Source of the DNA: Solwaraspora sp. WMMD792
GTDB taxonomy: Bacteria > Actinomycetota > Actinomycetes > Mycobacteriales > Micromonosporaceae
Direction of reading: 5' to 3'
NCBI RefSeq assembly: GCF_029626105.1
Contig: NZ_JARUBH010000009.1
Span: 1,488,001 to 1,552,000 of the forward strand
Length of the DNA stretch: 64,000 nt
This document shows positions 46,297 to 53,168 of this stretch, piece after piece. The position numbers and the translations under genes are program-made. Within the stretch, counting starts at the first letter, position 1; every line of letters starts with the position of its first letter. The notes under the pieces were generated by a model. The model was not told where the DNA came from. It saw only the letters and a program-made list of their open reading frames with translations, and ran no database searches.

Positions 46297-47115
46297 ATGG
46301 CGAACGTGAATGAATTTCGGCATATTCTGCGGTTGCGGCGGACCGAGAAAGGGTTGTCGCAGGACGCACTCGGCTCACAGGTGCACGTGACCGGATCGCA
46401 GATCGGCCACTACGAGACGGGCCGGTCGCTGCCGCCCGACGACCTGGCGGTCAGCCTGGACCGGGTGCTCGGCACCGGCGACGAGTTGCGCCGGTTGGCC
46501 GAGCAGGCGCGCGGCGAGGCCGTCGCTCCGTGGATGCGCCCGTGGAAGCTGAACGAGTCCCGGGCGGTGCAGCTGCGCTGGTTCGAGCACTCGCTCATCC
46601 CGGGGCTGCTGCAGACCGAGGCGTACGCCCGGGAGGTCATCTCCGCCGGCACGCACACCGAGGTGCAGATCGAGGAGATGACCCGGGAGCGGCTGGAGCG
46701 GCAGACGGCGGCGCTGGAGCGGGTGAACCCGTACCCGGTGCCGTTGACCGCGATCATCGGCGAGGCGGCGCTGCGGGTCGGTCCGTCGGCGCTGATGAAG
46801 GACCAGCTGGAGCATCTGGTCGACATCGGCCACCGGCAGACCGTGCACGTGCGCGTCCTGCCGTTCTCCGCCGGGCTGCATCCGGGACTGGCCGGTGCGT
46901 TCGTGTTGGCGACCCTGCCGGACGGCGCAACGGCGGCGTACATTGACGACCAGATGGCGGGGCGGGTCTGCGAGACCGCCGACAAGCTCCGGCATCTGGT
47001 GCTCGCCTGGGAGATGCTCTGTGCGCGGGCACTGCCCTGTGACCAGTCCCGTGACCTGATCCTGAGAGTGATCGATGAGCATGAGCGAGCCGGTGTGGCG
47101 CACGTCCACCCGTAG
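46297..47115 (+). CDS. WhiJ-like XRE regulator with DUF5753 (copy A)
   Basis: The 272-residue protein starts at an ATG with TGGGGG upstream and has an XRE helix-turn-helix (GLSQDALGSQVHVTGSQIGH) followed by DUF5753 (SLIPGLLQTEAYAREVISAG). It resembles the copies at 4.8-5.6 kb and 51.8-52.6 kb. Its C-terminus is about ten residues longer than theirs (ends GVAHVHP), which lengthens the overlap with the DUF397 gene to about 40 bp. It is divergent from a Cys-rich gene. Known family role: developmental regulators acting with DUF397 proteins; specific targets unknown. Confidence 0.9.
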   Translation: MANVNEFRHILRLRRTEKGLSQDALGSQVHVTGSQIGHYETGRSLPPDDLAVSLDRVLGTGDELRRLAEQARGEAVAPWMRPWKLNESRAVQLRWFEHSLIPGLLQTEAYAREVISAGTHTEVQIEEMTRERLERQTAALERVNPYPVPLTAIIGEAALRVGPSALMKDQLEHLVDIGHRQTVHVRVLPFSAGLHPGLAGAFVLATLPDGATAAYIDDQMAGRVCETADKLRHLVLAWEMLCARALPCDQSRDLILRVIDEHERAGVAHVHP

Positions 47116-47266
47116 CAGCAGCAACGGCGGCGCCTGTGTCGAGGTCGCCGACAACCTGCCCGGCCGGGTCCTGGTCCGGGACAGCAAGGACCGCGCCGGC
47201 GGGACGTTGACCTTCGCCCCGTCGGCCTGGTCCCGCTTCGTCGCCTCGGCCAAGCGCCCCACCTAG
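47075..47266 (+). CDS. DUF397 small protein (copy A)
   Basis: The 63-residue protein has the DUF397 core ACVEVADNLPGRVLVRDSKD followed by LTFAPSAWSRFVASA. It overlaps the WhiJ-like gene by about 40 bp (or 35 if the second ATG, at 47081, is used) and is surely co-expressed with it. See the other pairs for the known link between this family and WhiJ-like proteins. Confidence 0.9.
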   Translation: MSMSEPVWRTSTRSSSNGGACVEVADNLPGRVLVRDSKDRAGGTLTFAPSAWSRFVASAKRPT

Positions 47267-47424
47267 CTGATCTTGGCGGTGGTCGTGGCAGCGCGAGCCT
47301 GCGTCGAGTGGCCACGGTCGAGGGCACCCACATGGTTGTCTCCGGGCCGGTTTGACGACAATGACGGTTCCCTCGACCACGTGGATCAACGTTCCGAAGG
47401 TCGGGGCTGATCCGGTCGGCCCGA

Positions 47425-47438
47425 AAGGTCGTGACCTT
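47425..47438. promoter_or_regulatory. Short palindrome in the SDR leader
   Basis: AAGGTC-GT-GACCTT is a perfect 14-bp dyad about 95 bp upstream of the SDR start. The surrounding 265 bp (47267-47531) hold no gene. It could be an operator, but no cognate regulator is adjacent. Confidence 0.35.
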
Positions 47439-47531
47439 GGGCCTGGCTGCCCGGGATACCACCGGGAAAGGGTGGACGTGGGCGGGTCCGGGCGACCGGT
47501 CCGGACCGCGCCGCCACAGGAGGTGGAACCC

Positions 47532-48293
47532 ATGACCGAGCAGCGGTACGCGGGTAAGGTCGCGCTGGTCACCGGCGCCGGATCCGGCATCGGCCGGGCG
47601 GTGGCGCTGCGGCTGGCCGCAGAGGGAGCAACGGTGGTCGGCTGCGACGTCGACACCGACGGGCTGGACGGCACCGGCAAGCAGCTTGCCGCCGCCGGAC
47701 ACACCGCCGACCTGGTCACCGCAGACGTGACCGTACAGGCCGACATCGACGAACTGGTCACCCGGCTGCCCGGCGACCGGATCGACCTGCTGGCCAACGT
47801 GGCCGGCGTGATGGACTTCTTCCTGCCGGTGACCGAGCTGGACGACGCCACCTGGGACCGGGTGCTCGCGGTCAACCTGACCGGCCCGATGCGGCTGACC
47901 CGGGCCGTGCTCCCGCTGATGAAGGTGGCCGGCAAGGGAGCGATCGTCAACATCGCCTCGATCGGCGGGCTGACCGGTTCGGTCGCCGGATCCGCGTACG
48001 TGGCGTCCAAGCACGGCCTGATCGGCCTGACCCGTTCGACGGCGTTCCTGTACGGCGCGGACGGCATCCGGACCAACGCTGTCTGCCCCGGCGGAGTGGA
48101 GACGAACATCGGCCGCAGCGCCCAACCGAAGGTCGAATGGGCGTACGAGCGACTGTCGAAGTCCTTCGCCGGCCACGTGACCCGCACCGCCGCGCCGGAC
48201 GAGATCGCGACCCTGGTCGCCTGGCTCGGCAGCGACGAGGCGATCAACGTCAACGGCGCCGTCATCACCTCGGACGGCGGCTGGACCAGCTGA
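47532..48293 (+). CDS. Short-chain dehydrogenase/reductase
   Basis: The 253-residue protein is a classical SDR: cofactor motif TGAGSGIG (~14-21), NVAGV (~90), the catalytic Ser in IVNIASIGG (~140) and Tyr-x-x-x-Lys in YVASKHGLIGLTRS (~156). It ends with VNGAVITSDGGWT, as is usual for the family. An AGGAGG lies eight bases before the ATG; a longer open frame from 47352 has no coding character before that point. Substrate unknown, probably a hydroxy/keto compound with NAD(P). Confidence 0.92.
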   Translation: MTEQRYAGKVALVTGAGSGIGRAVALRLAAEGATVVGCDVDTDGLDGTGKQLAAAGHTADLVTADVTVQADIDELVTRLPGDRIDLLANVAGVMDFFLPVTELDDATWDRVLAVNLTGPMRLTRAVLPLMKVAGKGAIVNIASIGGLTGSVAGSAYVASKHGLIGLTRSTAFLYGADGIRTNAVCPGGVETNIGRSAQPKVEWAYERLSKSFAGHVTRTAAPDEIATLVAWLGSDEAINVNGAVITSDGGWTS

Positions 48294-48382
48294 CCCGCCA
48301 GCCGGAGGCAGCGCCCCACCCGACGGCTTGCCGCAGCCACCGGACGCGCCGCCGGGTCAGCGGGGCGCGGATGTCCGCCAGG

Positions 48383-49228
48383 TCAGCCGGACCCGTGCAA
48401 CCGCTGGTACGCCCGGTCCAGCTCGGTCCGGGCAGGTGCGCCGCCGGACACCGGCTGCCAGAAGTCGGGGTCCGGCGGCGCTGTCACGTCGACCCGCTTG
48501 CCGGCTGTGGTGTCGAAGCCGAGTCGCCAGGCGTGCAGGTAGGTCCGTACCCCGCTGGCGGCGGCGGTGCGGTCGAACAGTGGGTCACCGACGATCGGGT
48601 GCCCGATCCAGGCCAGGTGCACCCGGATCTGATGCCGGCGGCCGGTCAGCGGCGCGACGGCGAGCAGCCGGTGCGTGGCGTCGGCTGCCGCCGTACCGGA
48701 TCCGGTGGTGCCCCCGTCGGACCCGGCGGTGACGGCGGTGATCCGGCTCTGTGACGGATAGCTCTTGACGTGGTCGAACTCGGCCCCGGCGGCGAGTGAC
48801 CAGCGCGCGGTGGTGGCGTCGAAGCCGATGTCGGCGCGGTTGCCGGCGACCCGGACCCGGTTCTTGCGGCCCACGCTCAGCGGCAGGTCGACGACGCCGA
48901 CGTCAGGCAGCGGCGCGCGAGCGGCATCGGCATCGGCGGCGGCGGCCGACACCACGGCCAGATAGACCTTTTCCACGGTACGGCGGTTGAACTGCCGGGT
49001 CAGGTCGCCGTGGTGGCGCAGCTGTTTGGCGAACAGGATCGCCCCGGAGGTGTTCTTGTCGATGCGGTGCACCGGGAAGACCGGCTCACCGGCCTCCTCG
49101 GCGAGGCGGGCCAGGTCAGTGCCGTGCCGTTCGCCCATCACCGCGACACCGGGCGGCTTGTTCAGCACCAGGGCGGTGTCGTCCTCGAACAGGACGGCAC
49201 CGGCGCGAAGTTCGGTCCACAGGTTCAC
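48383..49228 (-). CDS. RluA-type pseudouridine synthase
   Basis: The 281-residue protein has the RluA/RsuA-type catalytic core: VHRIDKNTSGAILFAK (catalytic Asp in the R-x-D motif, ~residue 52), GRRHQIRVHLAWIGHPIVGD near residue 200, and a C-terminal LHAWRLGFD. It isomerises uridine to pseudouridine in rRNA or tRNA; the site cannot be read off. I chose the GTG at 49228 (VNLWTELRAG); an open frame continues to 49354 as Pro-rich sequence with no homology. A TATCCT hexamer nine bases upstream could be its promoter. Confidence 0.87.
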   Translation of the reverse strand: MNLWTELRAGAVLFEDDTALVLNKPPGVAVMGERHGTDLARLAEEAGEPVFPVHRIDKNTSGAILFAKQLRHHGDLTRQFNRRTVEKVYLAVVSAAAADADAARAPLPDVGVVDLPLSVGRKNRVRVAGNRADIGFDATTARWSLAAGAEFDHVKSYPSQSRITAVTAGSDGGTTGSGTAAADATHRLLAVAPLTGRRHQIRVHLAWIGHPIVGDPLFDRTAAASGVRTYLHAWRLGFDTTAGKRVDVTAPPDPDFWQPVSGGAPARTELDRAYQRLHGSG

Positions 49229-49239
49229 CGGTGGCCGAG

Positions 49240-49264
49240 GATACGCCGCGCGTGGCGGCGTATC
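49240..49264. terminator. Hairpin overlapping the next promoter
   Basis: Ten-bp arms GATACGCCGC and GCGGCGTATC with a 5-base loop lie 47 bp downstream of the uncharacterised protein gene (ends at 49311 on the minus strand). The same bases contain the candidate -10 of the RluA-type gene. A dual terminator/promoter element is possible. Confidence 0.6.
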
Positions 49265-49310
49265 CCCGGCGCACCCTGTGCTCGCATCAAGAGGCGATGC
49301 GCCGGACGGC

Positions 49311-49994
49311 TCAGCCGGCGGTGGACCAGATGGCGGTGAACGCGGCGGCCTCACCGGCCAACCACCGCTCCACCTGGTCGGGGCGGGAGGTGACGTCCGG
49401 GCGGCGGAAGGTGGTGCCGCGCCGCAGGTCGACCAGGACCGGCTCGGCGTGCGGCAGCACCTGGTCCATGTGCCGGGCCATCAGGTGCAGGGTCGCGGTG
49501 TACGCGTCGGGGCTGGGTGGCTGGTCGTCGAAGTGGATCCGGACCGCTTCGGCGTGCCCGTCGGCGTACCGCAGGCCGAAGTGTGGGTTGATCTTCACGG
49601 GGAGGTTGCCGACCATGCCGAGCGCGTCGTGGGTCTGCGCCAGCTCCACCTGGCTCAGGTCTCCCAGCGACTCCAGGTAGCGCTGGGCACCCGGGACGAG
49701 GGTGGCGTACAGCGGCTGCCAGCGCTGGGCGACCTGACCGACCACGGCGGCCAGGTGGCTGCCGCCGGTGCGGAACCGGATGTCGGCCTTGAGCGCCTTG
49801 ACCAGCTGCCCGTGCGGGTTGAACCCGGAGCGGCTGACCCGCTGCCGGCGCAGCCCGCCGACGAAGGTCGCCTTGGCCGGCCCGGACTGCCCGACATAAC
49901 GGGTGAAACCGAGCAGAGTCGCGTACGGGACCGGGGCGGGGGTGGTCGGTGCTGCGGTGGGGGTCGAAGCGGTGGCAGGAGGGGGTGCGATCAC
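49311..49994 (-). CDS. Uncharacterised protein
   Basis: The 227-residue protein starts at a GTG with GGAAGGA upstream and has a Pro/Thr/Ala-rich N-terminal tail, then a folded part with segments HLAAVVGQVAQRWQPLYATL and LGMVGNLPVKINPHFGLRYA and a C-terminal VLPHAEPVLVDLRRGTTFRR. I do not recognise a family or catalytic motif. No membrane helix or signal is seen. Its upstream region carries an AT-rich dyad (50021-50042) and is divergent from the alpha/beta hydrolase promoter region. Confidence 0.6.
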   Translation of the reverse strand: MIAPPPATASTPTAAPTTPAPVPYATLLGFTRYVGQSGPAKATFVGGLRRQRVSRSGFNPHGQLVKALKADIRFRTGGSHLAAVVGQVAQRWQPLYATLVPGAQRYLESLGDLSQVELAQTHDALGMVGNLPVKINPHFGLRYADGHAEAVRIHFDDQPPSPDAYTATLHLMARHMDQVLPHAEPVLVDLRRGTTFRRPDVTSRPDQVERWLAGEAAAFTAIWSTAG

Positions 49995-50020
49995 GGCGTT
50001 CCTTCCCAGGTCAGGAGCCG

Positions 50021-50042
50021 GATTAGTACACCCATTCTAATC
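50021..50042. promoter_or_regulatory. AT-rich dyad upstream of the uncharacterised gene
   Basis: GATTAG at 50021-50026 and CTAATC at 50037-50042 form a 22-bp dyad 27 bp upstream of the GTG start at 49994. Such AT-rich sites are rare in this GC-rich DNA and typical of an operator. The minus-strand TAGAAT and TACTAA in it are -10-like. Confidence 0.5.
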
Positions 50043-50137
50043 GAGAAGTGACGCTGCGCCCAGTCTTTGATCACGCTGCGCCGACTGGGTGGGCTGCCGA
50101 GTGGCCCCGGTGCGGCACCGTGTGGGACGTGCTTCGG

Positions 50138-50184
50138 TTGACAGTCATAGCTAACACCGTTAGCTTAATCGCTACAAGCATTAG
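50138..50184 (+). promoter_or_regulatory. Strong promoter with TetR-type operator
   Basis: A consensus -35 TTGACA (50138-50143) and a -10 TAGCTT (50161-50166) are exactly 17 bp apart. Over the -10 lies a perfect 17-bp palindrome AGCTAAC-ACC-GTTAGCT (50149-50165), with a related imperfect GCTA...TAGC dyad at 50171-50184. This is a typical TetR-family operator that would block the alpha/beta hydrolase gene. No TetR gene is nearby. Confidence 0.8.
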
Positions 50185-50204
50185 CTCTCGGTCTGGAGGT
50201 CGTG

Positions 50205-51050
50205 ATGACCGCGTACCTGTCCCTCGACGGTGGGCGTATCGCCTACGAGGTCACCGGCGACGGCCCGCTCGTGGTCCTCGCGCCCGGCATGGGTGAGAGC
50301 CGTACGGCGTACCGGTTCGTCGTCCCGCAGCTGGTCGCAGCCGGCTACCGGGTCGCCGCCACAGACCTGCGGGGCACCGGCGAGTCCAGCGTCGGCTGGC
50401 CGGCGTACTCCCGTACCGACATCGCCGGTGACCTGGTCGCGCTGATCCGGCACCTGGGCGGTCCGGCCGTGCTGGTCGGGCACTCGATCTCCGGCGGGGC
50501 GGCCACCATCGCCGCCGCCACCGCACCCGAGCTGATCACCGCCGTGGTCGAGCTCGCGCCGTTCACCCGCAAACAGTCGATCAGCCTCGGTGACCTGCGC
50601 GTCAAGCGGTACCGGCAGGGCATGACCCGGCTGCTGGGCGCCGGCGTGTTCGGCAGCGTCAGGCAGTGGCTGCGCTACCTCGACGTCGCCTTCCCCGGGC
50701 AACGGCCCGCCGACTGGGCCGAGCAGCTGGCTAGGACCGAGGCCCGCCTGCGCGAGCCCGGCCGGATGAAGGTGCTGCAGAAGATGGGCCAGTCCAGCCC
50801 GGCCGACGCCGGTGCGCAGCTGGGCAACGTCCGCTGCCCCGTACTGATCATCGAAGGGACGCTGGACCCCGACTGGGCCGACCCGCGTGCCGAGGGCGAG
50901 GCGATCCTCGCGGCGCTGCCCGCCGGCCTGGGCACGGTGGCGATGATCGACGGAGCCGGGCACTACCCGCACACCCAGTTCCCCGACCAGGTGGTCGCGC
51001 TCATGCTCCCGTTCCTGGCCGAGACGGCCGGTGCCGAGGGCCGGTCCTGA
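50205..51050 (+). CDS. Alpha/beta hydrolase
   Basis: The 281-residue protein has the alpha/beta hydrolase fold: LVVLAPGMGESRTAYRF (oxyanion region), VLVGHSISGGAATIAA with the nucleophilic Ser in G-x-S-x-G (~91), Asp in EGTLDPDWAD (~222) and His in DGAGHYPHTQ (~250). This is the epoxide hydrolase/esterase-like group. The ATG at 50205 follows GGAGGT. Its promoter is a consensus -35/-10 pair under a TetR-type palindrome, so expression is probably inducible. The substrate is not evident. Confidence 0.9.
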   Translation: MTAYLSLDGGRIAYEVTGDGPLVVLAPGMGESRTAYRFVVPQLVAAGYRVAATDLRGTGESSVGWPAYSRTDIAGDLVALIRHLGGPAVLVGHSISGGAATIAAATAPELITAVVELAPFTRKQSISLGDLRVKRYRQGMTRLLGAGVFGSVRQWLRYLDVAFPGQRPADWAEQLARTEARLREPGRMKVLQKMGQSSPADAGAQLGNVRCPVLIIEGTLDPDWADPRAEGEAILAALPAGLGTVAMIDGAGHYPHTQFPDQVVALMLPFLAETAGAEGRS

Positions 51051-51090
51051 CGAGTCTTCACCAGACAGTGCCGGATGACAGTATCGACAG

Positions 51091-51411
51091 ATGGACGGCA
51101 CGGCGATCCGGGGCAACGTCCGTACCGTTGTCGGCCTGGTCGGTGTCGCGCTGGCGCTGGCTGTGGTCGTCAGCCTGGTGCCGCACGAGGAGTCGGTGCC
51201 GGCCGGGCCCTGGCAGCCGCCTGCCAGCTATGCCCTCGCCGACACCGTCGACCTGGGTGACGGCCGAACGGTGCGACTGTGGACGAAGCCGGGCGCGTGG
51301 TACGTGGAGATCCTGGGCGACGGGCAGCACGAGGAGTTCTTCGGTGTCGGCGGCGGAAGTGACCGGTTCACCGTCGCCGAGGTGTGTCGGACGATCGGGG
51401 GTTGCTGGTGA
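51091..51411 (+). CDS. Small membrane-anchored or secreted protein
   Basis: The 106-residue protein has an N-terminal hydrophobic segment (TVVGLVGVALALAVVVSLV) and a short external part of ~75 residues containing a beta-strand pattern (VRLWTKPGAWYVEILGDGQH) and two Cys at the very end (VCRTIGGCW). I do not recognise it. It has its own start 40 bp after the hydrolase. The stop codon lies in the left arm of a 16-bp inverted repeat. Confidence 0.65.
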   Translation: MDGTAIRGNVRTVVGLVGVALALAVVVSLVPHEESVPAGPWQPPASYALADTVDLGDGRTVRLWTKPGAWYVEILGDGQHEEFFGVGGGSDRFTVAEVCRTIGGCW

Positions 51412-51489
51412 CCTCACTGGGCCCGGCCGACGTCGTCCTTGCCGCCGAGGCGTACGTCCCGATCGCCGGGCGTGCCCAGTGAGGTCACC
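51407..51489. repeat. 16-bp inverted repeat around 51 bases
   Basis: GGTGACCTCACTGGGC at 51407-51422 and its exact reverse complement at 51474-51489 flank a 51-base segment. The left arm covers the stop of the preceding small gene. It lies in the 187-bp gap before the convergent DUF397 gene and may be a terminator-like stem, or the trace of a small mobile element; no target-site duplication is seen. Confidence 0.7.
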
Positions 51490-51493
51490 GTCA

Positions 51494-51556
51494 TGATCAC
51501 TTGACGTGCTGCAGGGCGGCTACCGGCGTGTCGGCCGAATTTTGCGCAAGTGATCA
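51494..51556. repeat. 10-bp inverted repeat with TGATCA cores
   Basis: TGATCACTTG at 51494-51503 and CAAGTGATCA at 51547-51556 are exact reverse complements 43 bases apart, immediately following the 16-bp repeat. Together the two nested-free stems occupy the whole convergent gap. Confidence 0.65.
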
Positions 51557-51598
51557 CTCAGCTCTGGTCGCGGCGCAGCGCGCCACGGCGCAGCACCG

Positions 51599-51799
51599 CT
51601 AACGTGCGTCCGTCCGGTCGGCCGTCGCCAGGTCGAGGAAGGCCGACCAGGCGGCCGGTGCGAAGGTCAGGGTGCCGCCGTCGCGGTCCTTGGTGTCCCG
51701 GACCAGCACCCGCCCAGGCAGGTTCTCGGCGACCTCCACGCAGCTTGTGCTGTCGCTGTGCGTGCTCTTGTGCCACCGGGGCGCGGTGCTTACATCCAT
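51599..51799 (-). CDS. DUF397 small protein (copy B)
   Basis: The 66-residue protein has the DUF397 core SCVEVAENLPGRVLVRDTKD followed by LTFAPAAWSAFLDLA. Its start overlaps the WhiJ-like gene by exactly 10 bp, the same overlap as in the pair at 4.8 kb. It is closer in this respect to that pair than to the one at 47.1 kb. Confidence 0.9.
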   Translation of the reverse strand: MDVSTAPRWHKSTHSDSTSCVEVAENLPGRVLVRDTKDRDGGTLTFAPAAWSAFLDLATADRTDAR

Positions 51800-52575
51800 C
51801 TCTCAGCCGTCCTCATGATCAGTTCTAGGCTCTGCGGGCCAGATAGAGCGTAGTCGCGGATGCTCTCCCAGGTGCGTTCAAGGCTGGTCGCGTCGTCCGG
51901 ATTTTCGATCACCCGGCCCTGCAGGTACCCCTCCAGGTAGCCGACGGATCTGCCGTCGACGGTGGCGATGACGAACGGTCCGTCCAGCCCGGGGTACGCC
52001 CCGGCGTCGGCCGGCACCACCTGGACCCGGATGTTCGGCTGCTCGCAGGCGGCGACGATCGCCGTCAACTGTTCGTGCATCACGCACGGGTCGCCGACCC
52101 GCCGGTGCAGGACGCTCTCGTCGATGACCGCGACGAGCTGGCAGGAGTCGGGCTGCCGGTAGAGGATCTCTTTACGGCCGAGCCGGGTAGCCAACGCGAC
52201 GTCCATCGCCTCGCCGCGCTCGCCGTACGCGAGCAGCACCGCTCGGGCGTACGCCTCGGTCTGCAGCAGTCCGGGCAGCGCGAGGGGTTGGAAGACCCGG
52301 ATGAGCGTCGCCTTGCCCTCCTGCTCGATGAACGGCCGGTACCAGACCGGGGCGTGTTCGCCGACGACGAATTCGCGATAGAATTTCACGAAGGCGGTGC
52401 CGAATGCCCGGTCCACCGCACCCAGATAGTCGGGCAGCGCGGGTCGTTCGCCGCGTTCTATCGAGCCGACGTGCGACGTCGAGAAGTGGATGCGTTCGCC
52501 CCACGCTTCCTGGGTGAGGCCGAGCATTTCACGGACGCGCCGCAGTTCGCCTACCAGATATTCGCTCCCGCTCAC
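51790..52575 (-). CDS. WhiJ-like XRE regulator with DUF5753 (copy B)
   Basis: The 261-residue protein starts at a GTG with AAGG upstream and has an XRE helix-turn-helix (LGLTQEAWGERIHFSTSHVG) and DUF5753 (PLALPGLLQTEAYARAVLLA). It is the third copy of this family in the window and is divergent from a Cys-rich gene, as is copy A. The two other copies differ in the helix-turn-helix recognition helix, so each pair probably binds different DNA. Confidence 0.9.
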   Translation of the reverse strand: MSGSEYLVGELRRVREMLGLTQEAWGERIHFSTSHVGSIERGERPALPDYLGAVDRAFGTAFVKFYREFVVGEHAPVWYRPFIEQEGKATLIRVFQPLALPGLLQTEAYARAVLLAYGERGEAMDVALATRLGRKEILYRQPDSCQLVAVIDESVLHRRVGDPCVMHEQLTAIVAACEQPNIRVQVVPADAGAYPGLDGPFVIATVDGRSVGYLEGYLQGRVIENPDDATSLERTWESIRDYALSGPQSLELIMRTAERWM

Positions 52576-52745
52576 AATACCTTCACATCCCTCAATTTGC
52601 CGCGACTGGTCTACCCGATCTTGTGCCAGTCATCGGACAGCTACGCTCGGTCGCCGACTATCTTCCGCTGGTCGGCCCGAACAGTCCAGGGTGGAAGCAG
52701 ATGAGGCCCGATCAGGGCGACGGATCCATCCAGGAGGAACGCGAA

Positions 52746-53168
52746 ATGCGAAACGACGGCATCGGCGGAACGCCGCGCTTGGCCCGGTACACCTCGATCG
52801 GTACGCCGCCGCGCGGCCGACTGGCCGGGCCGAACCCGAACCGCTCGCCGCTGGCGCGCCGGAGCACGACCGAGTCGGTCGTGCTCCGGGCCCGCGACAT
52901 CGTCACCACCCACCTGCCGAGCCGGGTCGGCGAATGCCGGGTGTGCGGCGGCGTCGCGATGTGCGAACCGTTCACCAAGGCGATCGCCGTCCTGGACCGC
53001 TGGGACCCGGTCCGGGCCCGGCGGGTGAGGTCCGTCCTGGAGTACGCGGGGCTGTGGCCGGACAGCCACCTGCCGGAGGCGGACTCCGCCGGTCCCGCCG
53101 GTCCTGCCGGGGCGTCGGAGCCGGACGCCTCAGCCGTGGCGGGGGCGGACGTCGACGGTCAGAGCTGA
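52746..53168 (+). CDS. Small Cys-rich protein divergent from a WhiJ-like gene (copy B)
   Basis: The 140-residue protein starts at an ATG with AGGAGG nine bases upstream; an earlier open frame from 52623 is rejected. It opens with NDGIGGTPRLARYTSIGTP, the same residues as the paralog at 45714-46139. It has GECRVCGGVAMC and the helix AVLDRWDPVRARRVRSVLEY, and ends in an Ala/Gly/Pro-rich tail. Shared N-terminus, Cys pattern, helix and genomic position argue for a conserved partner of the WhiJ-like/DUF397 pair. The 3' end overlaps the convergent helicase by 10 bp. Confidence 0.72.
   Translation: MRNDGIGGTPRLARYTSIGTPPRGRLAGPNPNRSPLARRSTTESVVLRARDIVTTHLPSRVGECRVCGGVAMCEPFTKAIAVLDRWDPVRARRVRSVLEYAGLWPDSHLPEADSAGPAGPAGASEPDASAVAGADVDGQS

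Noticed and set aside
51407..51489. Miniature transposable element
   Set aside because: The inverted arms are perfect, but no target-site duplication or second copy is visible in the window.
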